From positions 1-9,457 of the forward strand of contig CADBQL010000386.1 of assembly GCA_902796815.1 (NCBI GenBank): 9,457 bases of DNA, written 5' to 3'. Below, piece after piece: positions 1 through 5,414 of the stretch. Below the pieces are notes generated by a model. It saw nothing but the letters and a program-made list of their open reading frames with translations, was not told where the DNA came from and searched no databases. The stretch comes from an uncultured Coriobacteriaceae bacterium (GTDB lineage Bacteria; Actinomycetota; Coriobacteriia; Coriobacteriales; Eggerthellaceae). Position 1 is the stretch's first letter. The number at the start of each line of letters is the position of its first letter. The translations under genes were made by a program, and so were the position numbers.

Positions 1-4
1 GCCT

Positions 5-23
5 GCGGGCATAGCCGCTTTTT
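5..23 (+). terminator. Possible weak terminator of an upstream gene
   Basis: GCGG at 5-8 can pair with CCGC at 15-18 across a 6-nt loop, and five T follow at 19-23. The stem is only 4 bp and the window begins at its edge, so a longer stem cannot be ruled in or out. It would fit the end of a transcript from the left, but the evidence is slight. Confidence 0.25.
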
Positions 24-160
24 ATGCGCGCGGTCGAAAGGAGGGCGCTCGAAAGGCTCGAGGAGGGGCCCTGCCGGGCGGGGTGCGCGGGGATGTCGGC
101 CGCGACGGCGGCGCGCGAAGTGAGGATCGGTTGGCTTTGCGCATGAATATTGAACGGTTT

Positions 161-191
161 TTCGCTCATAAGGGCATATCGCTGATAGAAT
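161..191 (+). promoter_or_regulatory. Extended -10 promoter for the cyclophilin gene
   Basis: TGATAGAAT at 183-191 is a TGn extended -10 with a TAGAAT hexamer (5 of 6 matches to TATAAT). No good -35 lies 16-18 bp upstream; the best is a T-rich stretch near 158-162. Transcription would begin near 198, giving a leader of about 35 nt before the GTG at 233. This supports the late start of the next gene, since the reading frame is open further upstream but would then include the promoter. Confidence 0.45.
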
Positions 192-232
192 TCTGTCGTA
201 TATGTGCATATGAAACGGAAAAGGAGAACAAC

Positions 233-769
233 GTGGCAGGACTTTACACCCCTGAATACAAACCGACTGGCGACGAGATTGCGGTGCTCACGACTTCGCA
301 GGGTACGATTCGCGTGCAGCTTGCCGGCAAAGATGCCCCTATTCATGTGGGGAATTTTGTCGAGCTTTCGAAGAAGGGCTTTTACGATGGGCTCAAGTTC
401 CATCGTTACGTACCTGGCTTCGTTATTCAGGGCGGCTGCCCCAATACGCGCGATATGACGCCTGAAGATGTTGCGCGCGGGCTCAAAGGCCCGCAAGGTC
501 AACCAGGTACGGGTGGCCCTGGCTACCACATCAAGGGCGAGTGGCGTACGAACCCCAACAACGTGCACAATGACGGCACGTTGGCCATGGCCCGTTCGCA
601 GATGCCCGATTCGGCTGGCTCGCAGTTCTACTTCTGCCTTGGCCCCCAGCCGTTCCTGGACACCGACTACACGGTGTTCGGCCAGACCATCGAAGGTCTT
701 GACGTTATCGGCAAGTTGCGCGCCGGTGATGTGATCGAGCATATCGAAATCGAGAATGCCACAGAATAG
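233..769 (+). CDS. Cyclophilin-type peptidyl-prolyl cis-trans isomerase
   Basis: This 178-aa single-domain cyclophilin catalyses cis-trans isomerisation of Xaa-Pro bonds and assists folding. It has no signal peptide or membrane segment, so it should be cytoplasmic. Family marks are FHRYVPGFVIQGG at 56-68, with catalytic-type R58, F63 and Q66, then MARS...DSAGSQFYF at 119-134 and FLDTDYTVFG at 141-150. The CypA tryptophan of the drug-binding pocket is F141 here, as in many bacterial cyclophilins. The frame is open from base 2, with an ATG at 83 and another at 143. The GTG at 233 was chosen because AAGGAG (221-226) lies 6 nt before it, homology begins just after it, and a promoter sits upstream. 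The TPR gene follows 55 bp downstream without an intervening T-run terminator, so the two are probably co-transcribed. Confidence 0.92.
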   Translation: MAGLYTPEYKPTGDEIAVLTTSQGTIRVQLAGKDAPIHVGNFVELSKKGFYDGLKFHRYVPGFVIQGGCPNTRDMTPEDVARGLKGPQGQPGTGGPGYHIKGEWRTNPNNVHNDGTLAMARSQMPDSAGSQFYFCLGPQPFLDTDYTVFGQTIEGLDVIGKLRAGDVIEHIEIENATE

Positions 770-824
770 GTGTTTCTCATCTCCGCTGTACAGGCGGGAC
801 TGACATGTCGTAAGAAGGGTTCCT

Positions 825-2348
825 ATGAACAACGAACTATTCCAACAAGCTAAAGTAGCCCTGAACATGCGTGATTACAATCGTGCCTACGATTTGTTTT
901 CGCAATGCCTTAACGATGCCGAAAACCCGCCCGTACCGGGTGAGATCGGCCTTATCTATCATCAGATGGGCAACTGTCTCACCAAGCTGAAGAGCTATTA
1001 CGAGGCCATCGAAGCGTATACGAATTCGGTTGGCGATTCAGCATACGATGCCGTGGGAACGGTTAACTGCAATCTTGGAATGGCTTATGCCGCATCGCGC
1101 GATTGGATCAACGCGGTCAAGCATTTTGAAATCGCCGTATCCGATCGCAATTACCCCACGCCGTACAAAGCCTATACTGGTATGGGAAACGCGCTGCTCA
1201 AGCAAGGAAAATCAGCAGAAGCAGGCGTGGCGTTCAGGGAGGCGGCCCTTGACGAAGCCAATCCCGATCCCACCAAGGCGCTGCTCAATTTGGGCGTGTG
1301 CTTCATGGCGCTCAACCGTCCGGCGGACGCCGTCGCATCGTACGAGAGCGCGTTGCAGTTTGACATGAAGCCCGAAACGCGAAACAAGATGTATGCAAGT
1401 TTGGGCCAGGCGTACGTTGCGACGGGTCGAATGGACAAGGCTGTGGAAGCATTTGAATGTGCTATCGCAGACAAGACGTATTTCCTGTCCGATTCGGCAA
1501 GCGTCGATTACCAACGTGCGGTCACCGCTGTGGCGCAAGGCAATGCTGAGAATACTCAGGCGCTTCCCGCGGTGGATACGTCAGGACTCGATGTTATTTC
1601 CGATGATCTTCCGGGAGCCACGGACCAAAATGCTTACGTAGTCGACAAGCATGCTGTTTCCGAGGATTACTATTTTGCAGATCAGTTTGCCGCTCAGGGC
1701 GATCCGACGAACAACGAAGACTATTTTTTTAACGCAACCGACCAGGAGCTCGAGCAGTGGTCGAGAGGCGTTGTCAAACTCGAGCGAAAGCGCAAAAGCG
1801 TAGGTCTCAAGATTCTCATAGTCATCATCTTGTTGCTCCTCGCCGCTCTCGGCGCTGGCCTCTATCTCTATATGCAAGGATACGGTTATCCGACGCAGGA
1901 GGCCGTGGTCGAGAAGCTGTTCGAGGATCCGGCTTCGACTGATCAGTATGTTGAGGGCTTCAAGGCAGAGGATATCGATTCGGTTGTTGCGATCATCGAG
2001 CCGGGTTCGGAGGTCGTTGTCGATGGCGTTGATCGCGATATGACTTCGTCGACTGCATATGCAACCGTCACGCTTCCCGAAGGCGGAAAGGCGAAGTATG
2101 AAATCAAGCTCGTTCGCGACCTAATCGGCTGGAAGGTTTCGGCTGCGAGTTTGTACTTTGCAAGTCAGGATGATGCCTCGGCTTCTGTGGATGATGCGCC
2201 GAGCGCTTCGGCGAGTGCGGCAAGCGAGGGTTCTGCGAGCGCAAGCTCGGCAAGCGAGGCCTCCGCGAGTGCGAGCTCAGCGTCTGCAAGCAAGAGCTCG
2301 GAATCCGAGAGCGCATCGTCTGCGAGCAAGAGCGCGACGTCGGCGTAA
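825..2348 (+). CDS. TPR protein with one transmembrane helix and Ser/Ala-rich tail
   Basis: This 507-aa protein begins with about six tetratricopeptide-type helical pairs (residues ~4-216), recognisable from the G-x-A-Y/L-x-x-x-x-x-x-x-A-x-x-x-F/Y pattern, for example near 45-70, 78-106, 115-142, 150-178 and 187-215. An acidic linker follows (~217-315). A basic KRKRK stretch precedes a membrane helix at ~328-350 (ILIVIILLLLAALGAGLYLY). Next comes a compact domain of about 95 residues with a GWKV motif near its end, then a Ser/Ala/Glu tail at 447-507. By the positive-inside rule the TPR part is cytoplasmic and the last 150 residues are outside. TPRs bind proteins, so an envelope scaffold role is reasonable, but no specific function can be assigned. 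The ATG at 825 has GAAGGG 4 nt upstream. The gene ends 49 bp before a strong terminator. Confidence 0.85.
   Translation: MNNELFQQAKVALNMRDYNRAYDLFSQCLNDAENPPVPGEIGLIYHQMGNCLTKLKSYYEAIEAYTNSVGDSAYDAVGTVNCNLGMAYAASRDWINAVKHFEIAVSDRNYPTPYKAYTGMGNALLKQGKSAEAGVAFREAALDEANPDPTKALLNLGVCFMALNRPADAVASYESALQFDMKPETRNKMYASLGQAYVATGRMDKAVEAFECAIADKTYFLSDSASVDYQRAVTAVAQGNAENTQALPAVDTSGLDVISDDLPGATDQNAYVVDKHAVSEDYYFADQFAAQGDPTNNEDYFFNATDQELEQWSRGVVKLERKRKSVGLKILIVIILLLLAALGAGLYLYMQGYGYPTQEAVVEKLFEDPASTDQYVEGFKAEDIDSVVAIIEPGSEVVVDGVDRDMTSSTAYATVTLPEGGKAKYEIKLVRDLIGWKVSAASLYFASQDDASASVDDAPSASASAASEGSASASSASEASASASSASASKSSESESASSASKSATSA
2170..2345 (+). repeat. Low-complexity Ser/Ala coding repeat
   Basis: The 3' end of the TPR gene is built of imperfect direct repeats of GCGAGYGC/AGCTCRGC-type units coding for Ala-Ser-Ala-Ser strings with scattered Glu and Lys. 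Such DNA is prone to slippage, so tail length may vary between strains. The encoded segment is likely disordered and lies outside the membrane. Confidence 0.7.
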
Positions 2349-2362
2349 ATCTGGTGGTTATG

Positions 2363-2391
2363 ATGAGTCGCGCCCCTGGGGCGTGGCTCCT
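2363..2391. repeat. Palindromic repeat, copy 1 (imperfect)
   Basis: This 29-nt inverted repeat is centred on T2377. The arms read ATGAG-TCGC-GCCCC and GGGGC-GTGG-CTCCT. Thirteen of fourteen positions pair, two of them as G-T wobbles. It has no T-run and lies just before the separate terminator of the TPR gene. It belongs to the same family as the elements at 2434-2464, 2466-2481 and 4552-4580. Confidence 0.8.
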
Positions 2392-2397
2392 TGCGGC

Positions 2398-2429
2398 GGG
2401 CAGGGGGTCAGAACCTCTGCCCTTTTTTT
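2398..2429 (+). terminator. Rho-independent terminator of the cyclophilin-TPR transcript
   Basis: GGGCAG (2398-2403) pairs with CTGCCC (2417-2422). Inner pairs G2404-T2416, G2405-C2415 and G2406-C2414 extend the stem to 9 bp around a 7-nt loop. Seven T follow at 2423-2429. There is no matching A-run before the stem, so it works for the plus strand only. Confidence 0.9.
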
Positions 2430-2433
2430 ATGC

Positions 2434-2464
2434 AATGAGTCATGCCCCAGGGGCGCGACTCATT
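2434..2464. repeat. Palindromic repeat, copy 2
   Basis: Inverted repeat centred on A2449. The arms are ATGAG-TCAT-GCCCC and GGGGC-GCGA-CTCAT, with one extra A-T pair outside. One mismatch (A2442/C2456) and one wobble lie in the middle box. It sits between the terminator of the TPR gene and the convergent SRAP gene, and no T-run follows it on either strand. Confidence 0.85.
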
Positions 2465-2465
2465 C

Positions 2466-2481
2466 CAGGGGCGCGGCTCAT
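2466..2481. repeat. Half copy of the palindromic repeat
   Basis: Only the right arm is present: a central A, then GGGGC-GCGG-CTCAT. It begins 2 bp after copy 2 and its last base overlaps the stop codon of the minus-strand SRAP gene. It could pair with the left arm of copy 1 or copy 2, giving alternative folds. Confidence 0.7.
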
Positions 2482-3221
2482 CAATCGAATAGCGAAAGCT
2501 GGTTGTTCGTTGTCGTGTTGGCGTTGCGGGCGGGGTGGGCGGAGCGGTTGCGTTCTGCGGTGCGCACGAGCTCGAATATGTGGCGGTCGGCAAGTTGGGC
2601 AAGCTCGTTACGATCGCCTTGGAGCCAAGTCTCGATTTCCTCAAAGCGAAGCACAAGTGGCATCCTGCTATGTACAGGTGCAACGTGCTTGTTCGGTTCA
2701 GTGGTCACGACGGAAAGCTTGCCTTGCTCGCAGACGCTTGCGAGCAGGCAGGGGCTGCCGTCAGGCATCGCGAATTCGTACGCACGAGGCTTAGTGCTCG
2801 CAATGCCAGAATCGCCGATAGCGCCGATGTCGGAGGCAATGTCGGCTTTGGCGGCAAGATTGCTATTCGCTACGTTGTCGAGTGCATGAACGGTGTTTGC
2901 TTCAAAAAACGTTGCAGCTGGCAAGATACAGCGTCCTTCGCGTATCGCGCGCTGCCATATGCGGCTATTGCCCAAGGCAGATTCGATGCGCGTGTTGAAG
3001 ATGAGCTTTTTGCTCCAAGGTGGTTGCAATCCCCAGGTCATCGTTGCGATGTCGACTTCGTTGCCCGTTGGGATAATCGCTTCAACTATGCTGTCTGGCC
3101 GCGCCTGCGCGCGCGGCTCGTCTGTGCCGTTTGGAATGGTAGAGTTTTTCCGCTGCGTCTGGATATCTTCGATCAGCTGCACGATTTCCTCGCGCGTCAA
3201 AACGGTGAAACGACCGCACAT
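2481..3221 (-). CDS. SRAP-family (YedK/HMCES) abasic-site-protecting protein
   Basis: SRAP proteins form a thiazolidine link between their N-terminal Cys2 and abasic sites in single-stranded DNA, shielding them during replication. This 246-aa copy keeps the active set: MCGRF at 1-5 (Cys2 exposed after Met removal), WGL at 63-65, N76 in FNTR, E107 in CILPAATFFEA and H184 in HSRMPLVL. The ATG whose first base is 3221 was chosen because it places Cys second and GGAGG lies 5 nt upstream; an ATG 36 bp further upstream would bury Cys2. E107 to H184 spans 77 residues against about 55 in E. coli YedK, so there is an insertion (~110-145). GFYEW of the family is TFFEA here. The C-terminus is QLSLFD, a consensus beta-clamp motif. 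The gene is convergent with the TPR gene and divergent from the HExxH gene, with an operator-like array upstream. Confidence 0.93.
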   Translation of the reverse strand: MCGRFTVLTREEIVQLIEDIQTQRKNSTIPNGTDEPRAQARPDSIVEAIIPTGNEVDIATMTWGLQPPWSKKLIFNTRIESALGNSRIWQRAIREGRCILPAATFFEANTVHALDNVANSNLAAKADIASDIGAIGDSGIASTKPRAYEFAMPDGSPCLLASVCEQGKLSVVTTEPNKHVAPVHSRMPLVLRFEEIETWLQGDRNELAQLADRHIFELVRTAERNRSAHPARNANTTTNNQLSLFD

Positions 3222-3235
3222 GCACGCCTCCATTT

Positions 3236-3283
3236 CTCGTGAGACAATACGTGCCAAAAGCTATTGCCTCGTGAGACAATAGC
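3236..3283. promoter_or_regulatory. Operator-like array: 14-nt direct repeat and 24-bp palindrome
   Basis: CTCGTGAGACAATA occurs at 3236-3249 and again at 3268-3281, a 32-bp period (about three helix turns). The second copy is the right half of a 24-bp near-palindrome at 3260-3283: GCTATTG outer arms and a CTC/GAG core, with a mismatch at 3267/3276 and at the central G-T. The first copy keeps the core but not the left outer arm. The array lies between the divergent SRAP and HExxH genes, downstream of or over a predicted minus-strand -10, as expected for a repressor site. The regulator is unknown. Confidence 0.7.
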
Positions 3284-3303
3284 AAAAAACCGTCATCTCG
3301 CAA
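3276..3303 (-). promoter_or_regulatory. Predicted promoter of the SRAP gene
   Basis: On the minus strand TTGCGA (3303-3298) is followed after 16 bp by TATTGT (3281-3276). The -10 lies inside the 24-bp palindrome, so a protein bound there would block transcription. The leader would be about 50 nt and would contain the second repeat copy just before the ribosome binding site. Only moderate matches to consensus are present. Confidence 0.4.
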
Positions 3304-3315
3304 GAATCGGAATGC

Positions 3316-3750
3316 ATGAAACGTGTTGCTTATATCATTTGGCAGGTGCTGTGGGGCTTTCCTCAAACGTGCGTGGGGCTTGCCGTGTTGGCGGCCCATG
3401 CTCGCGAGCGGCATTTTATGTACCATGGGGCGCTCGTGACGGTTTGGAAGATAAGGGCGGGGCTTTCGCTCGGGCCGTTCGTGTTCTTGAACGAATATGA
3501 AGACATCGGCATCGACGAACGCCTGCTTGTGCACGAGTATGGCCACACGATACAGTCGCTCATCTTAGGACCGCTCTACCTCATCGTAATTGGCATTCCA
3601 TCAGTTCTTTGGATGAAAACGCCAGCGTTTAGGCGCCGGCGCCGCGCGCAAGAGCGCTCTTACTATTCGTTCTACACCGAGCGTTGGGCTAACTATCTGG
3701 GGGAGCGCGCGCTCGGACGGCCTTCGATGGGCCAGGCGCTCATCGACTGA
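3316..3750 (+). CDS. Small membrane-associated HExxH protein, putative metalloprotease
   Basis: This 144-aa protein carries a zinc-type motif HEYGH at 73-77, and YTERWAN at 120-126 offers E122 as a possible third ligand, 45 residues after the second His; that spacing resembles gluzincin peptidases. Hydrophobic stretches at ~5-28 and ~84-101 (LGPLYLIVIGIPSVLW) flank the motif, and a basic FRRRRR run follows at 105-110. Proteins with this HEYGH...GPLYL...TERWAN arrangement are familiar as uncharacterised proteins of gut bacteria; no precise family name can be given. It is very short for an active peptidase and may be only a fold relative. The ATG start has a weak GGA 4 nt upstream. It is divergent from the SRAP gene and shares its operator-like region. 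Confidence 0.78.
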   Translation: MKRVAYIIWQVLWGFPQTCVGLAVLAAHARERHFMYHGALVTVWKIRAGLSLGPFVFLNEYEDIGIDERLLVHEYGHTIQSLILGPLYLIVIGIPSVLWMKTPAFRRRRRAQERSYYSFYTERWANYLGERALGRPSMGQALID

Positions 3751-3865
3751 CGTCGAGTGAGCCGTGAGGGTAAATTGGCTGCTCTGTCCAGCATGCTTAA
3801 ATAATAGTGACGTACGACTTGTTTTTGCCCGGTTCTCTGATAGGGTTCTAAGCGGCAGAGCTTTG

Positions 3866-3871
3866 TAGAAT
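3866..3871 (+). promoter_or_regulatory. Candidate -10 for the LRR-like protein gene
   Basis: TAGAAT (5 of 6 matches) lies 31 bp before the GTG start at 3903. No convincing -35 is found at 16-18 bp; GGGTTC at 3843-3848 is the nearest. The gap 3751-3902 otherwise shows no gene and no T-run terminator. Confidence 0.3.
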
Positions 3872-3902
3872 GTGGAACCCGCCGATTAGAAAAGAGGTTA
3901 TC

Positions 3903-4535
3903 GTGAATAGGAATGACAAGGTGCTGGTAAAACGCAATGGCGCGATAGCGGTGATGGTGTGCTTGCTGGCAAGCTTGTGCGCGGTGTGTCTGCTCGGCGC
4001 GCAACCTGCATGGGCTTTGAAGGCGGGGAGTGTGAACGATGTGCAAGTCGGTCAGACGTTTAAGGTCAATGGCTCACTGTACAAGGTGACGGAAGCGAAA
4101 GCGGGCGACCTTCCCGAAGTTAAGCTCGTTAAATACGGCTCGACGAACAGGAAGCCGGTTGTGAACGTAGTGAAGTACAAGGGGCAGAAGTTTGAAGTTG
4201 ACTTGATTGGCAAAGGCGCGTTCAATACGGTCAAAGGGCGCAAGATTGTTGCGGTGACGATCGGGGGACATGTTGACAGAATCTGCTCGAAGGCTTTCTA
4301 CGGCTGCTCCAAGCTCAAGATTATCAACATGCGCAAGAGCGATGTGATCGACATCGATCGGGAATCGGGGAAGTATTCCATCGACAAGGTCAACATCGGC
4401 TCGAAAGCGTTTGCCAAAGCCGGAAAGGCGCGGGTCATCGTGCGGTGCGGAAAGAACTGCGTGACGTATCGCAAGCTGTTTAAAAAGGCGTTGGCGAAGA
4501 GGGGCCTTCGCAAAGACGCCGTAATCGTCAAGTAA
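3903..4535 (+). CDS. Secreted small LRR (BspA-like) protein
   Basis: This 210-aa protein opens with a signal peptide: a basic N-terminus, a hydrophobic core at ~13-33 (GAIAVMVCLLASLCAVCLLG) and AWA at 36-38 as a signal peptidase I site. The mature part has a beta-rich stretch (~46-95), then units of the type I-G-x-x-A-F-x-x...L-x-x-I at ~99-165 (IGKGAF, ICSKAFYGCSKLKIINM, IGSKAFAKAG), which match the BspA/LRR_5 leucine-rich repeat class. The C-terminus is strongly basic. No sortase motif or membrane anchor is seen, so it is probably released or held by charge. BspA-like proteins often bind host or bacterial surfaces, but this one has only about three repeats. The GTG at 3903 is preceded by AGAGG 5 nt upstream; an ATG at 3870 is in frame but would sit inside the likely promoter-leader region. 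Confidence 0.78.
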   Translation: MNRNDKVLVKRNGAIAVMVCLLASLCAVCLLGAQPAWALKAGSVNDVQVGQTFKVNGSLYKVTEAKAGDLPEVKLVKYGSTNRKPVVNVVKYKGQKFEVDLIGKGAFNTVKGRKIVAVTIGGHVDRICSKAFYGCSKLKIINMRKSDVIDIDRESGKYSIDKVNIGSKAFAKAGKARVIVRCGKNCVTYRKLFKKALAKRGLRKDAVIVK

Positions 4536-4551
4536 TCACATCGGCTGATCG

Positions 4552-4580
4552 ATGAGTTTTGCCCCTGGGGCAAAACTCAT
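4552..4580. repeat. Palindromic repeat, copy 3 (perfect)
   Basis: Perfect 14-bp inverted repeat around T4566. The arms are ATGAG-TTTT-GCCCC and GGGGC-AAAA-CTCAT. It lies 17 bp after the LRR-like gene and has no T-run. Compared with the copies near 2363 and 2434 the outer ATGAG/CTCAT and inner GCCCC/GGGGC blocks are the same, while the middle four bases differ but still pair. Confidence 0.9.
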
Positions 4581-4665
4581 TGGCATCTTCTGGGGTCTTA
4601 CAAGTAAAGTTGCGGGAGATGCGTTTCATCATCAAATTATGAAAACGGAAGCGTAACTGCGCTCA

Positions 4666-4692
4666 TTGAACTGCCCTCGGGCGCGGTATAAT
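4666..4692 (+). promoter_or_regulatory. Promoter of the 148-aa acidic protein gene
   Basis: A perfect TATAAT at 4687-4692 is preceded by TTGAAC at 4666-4671 with a short 15-bp spacer (or CATTGA at 4664-4669 with 17 bp). Start of transcription would be near 4699, leaving a leader of about 29 nt with AGGAG at 4718-4722. This is the best -10 in the window. Confidence 0.65.
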
Positions 4693-4727
4693 CGTCGTCA
4701 AGGTAATTTCGACTGATAGGAGCGAAC

Positions 4728-5174
4728 ATGGCGTCTCAGGATATTGTCCAACAATTGGTCAACAGCGTGGTTTCGAACCCGGACCTCATGAACAGCCTCG
4801 CCGAGCATCCGTACTCGACGGTTCGCGAGGCGACGGGGCAAGAGGAAGTTTCGCGCGATGACGTGAGCCAGGCGCTGGCAGCATTCTCGGCGCTCGCGAA
4901 CGGCCAGCAGGTCGATTTTGGTAATCTTGCGAGTATCGCCTCAGGCCTGCTTGCCGACAACGGCGGAAGTGCCCACGCGATGGCACAGTCCCTGTTCGGT
5001 CCTCAGATCGCTGAATCGAATTCGGCGAGCGCGGCCGATCCCATCTCCGATATGATCGCCATGCTTTCGAAGGTCGACTTCGCCAAGGGCATTGCCGGCG
5101 TCGACCTGAGTGACGGTCTCGATTTTGGTGACGTGCTCGGTTTTGCTGGCGCCATCCTCGGCGGTAATAAGTAA
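4728..5174 (+). CDS. Acidic 148-aa protein of unknown function
   Basis: I do not recognise this protein. It has no Cys, Trp, signal peptide or clear membrane helix, is acidic, and has few basic residues. The first 60 residues look helical (SNPDLMNSLAEHPYSTVREATG at 16-37). Three related stretches follow, starting VDFGNLASIASGLL (62-75), VDFAKGIAGVDL (116-127) and LDFGDVLGFAGAIL (131-144), suggesting internal repetition of a D-F-x-x-x-hydrophobic unit. A faint likeness of residues 17-40 to Nif11/NHLP-type leader regions was noted but is too weak to use. The ATG is preceded by AGGAG 5 nt upstream. It is a single-gene transcript between a consensus -10 and a strong terminator, which suggests good expression of a real protein. 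Confidence 0.8.
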   Translation: MASQDIVQQLVNSVVSNPDLMNSLAEHPYSTVREATGQEEVSRDDVSQALAAFSALANGQQVDFGNLASIASGLLADNGGSAHAMAQSLFGPQIAESNSASAADPISDMIAMLSKVDFAKGIAGVDLSDGLDFGDVLGFAGAILGGNK

Positions 5175-5193
5175 TTTGCCTTTGCACAGAGGT

Positions 5194-5212
5194 ACGTGGG
5201 AAGGTCTCACGT
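5194..5212 (+). other. Short hairpin before the terminator
   Basis: ACGTGGGA (5194-5201) pairs with TCTCACGT (5205-5212) around AGG, with one G-T wobble. It stands in the 3' untranslated region of the 148-aa protein gene, 5 nt before the terminator stem, and may protect the RNA end. Confidence 0.5.
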
Positions 5213-5217
5213 GAATC

Positions 5218-5249
5218 AAAAGGGCGCTTGCGAAAGCAGGCGCCCTTTT
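5218..5249 (+). terminator. Strong rho-independent terminator with GAAA tetraloop
   Basis: A 14-bp stem runs from A5218 to C5231 and G5236 to T5249 with one G-T pair, closed by the stable loop GAAA (5232-5235). The core arms are GGGCGC and GCGCCC, and the A-run/T-run flanks make it usable on both strands, although no minus-strand gene ends here. It separates the 148-aa protein gene from the mre cluster. Confidence 0.93.
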
Positions 5250-5263
5250 CTATGCGACAGCAG

Positions 5264-5293
5264 GCATCCGCCCAGCCGCGACTGGGCGGATGC
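5264..5293. repeat. Perfect 12-bp inverted repeat upstream of mreB
   Basis: GCATCCGCCCAG (5264-5275) and CTGGGCGGATGC (5282-5293) are exact complements around the loop CCGCGA. No T-run follows, so it is not an ordinary terminator. It lies 15 bp after one and about 190 bp before mreB. Confidence 0.85.
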
Positions 5294-5312
5294 TGGGCCC
5301 CTGTCCCAATAT

Positions 5313-5358
5313 CTCGTGGGTGGACACGAGCAATCCCCAAGCGCATTCACATGCGCTT
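5313..5358 (+). other. Two further hairpins in the mreB upstream region
   Basis: CTCGTG (5313-5318) pairs with CACGAG (5325-5330) around GGTGGA. AAGCGCAT (5339-5346) pairs with ATGCGCTT (5351-5358) around TCAC. With the 12-bp palindrome just upstream they form a row of three stem-loops. If transcription of mreB starts to the left of them, they would be part of a structured leader. Confidence 0.55.
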
Positions 5359-5414
5359 CACAGCGGTTGCGACTACTGTGGAATTTGGCGAATACGACCG
5401 ATGAGAACAGGGAT

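Noticed and set aside
83..232. N-terminal extension of the cyclophilin from an ATG at 83 or 143
   Set aside because: The added residues have no likeness to cyclophilins or signal peptides, there is no good ribosome binding site, and the stretch contains an extended -10 promoter and the AAGGAG of the GTG start.
2434..2481. Palindromes as intrinsic terminator of the minus-strand SRAP gene
   Set aside because: No T-run follows the stem on the minus strand. The hairpin may slow polymerase, but it does not meet the usual pattern.
2158..3242. Two plus-strand open frames of 235-243 codons opposite or overlapping the SRAP gene
   Set aside because: They overlap the TPR tail, a terminator and the well-supported SRAP gene, and their products are low-complexity Arg-rich or motif-free.
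3222..3257. Longer SRAP start 12 codons upstream
   Set aside because: It would place the catalytic Cys at position 14; the family needs Cys as residue 2, and GGAGG lies correctly before the shorter start.
3236..3283. A CRISPR-like or longer tandem array
   Set aside because: Only two copies of a 14-nt unit are present, with no regular spacers and no cas genes; an operator fits better.
4766..4847. RiPP precursor with Nif11/NHLP-type leader in the 148-aa protein
   Set aside because: The resemblance is limited to a short helical stretch, no GG-type cleavage site with a Cys/Ser/Thr-rich core follows, and no modifying enzyme or transporter gene is nearby.
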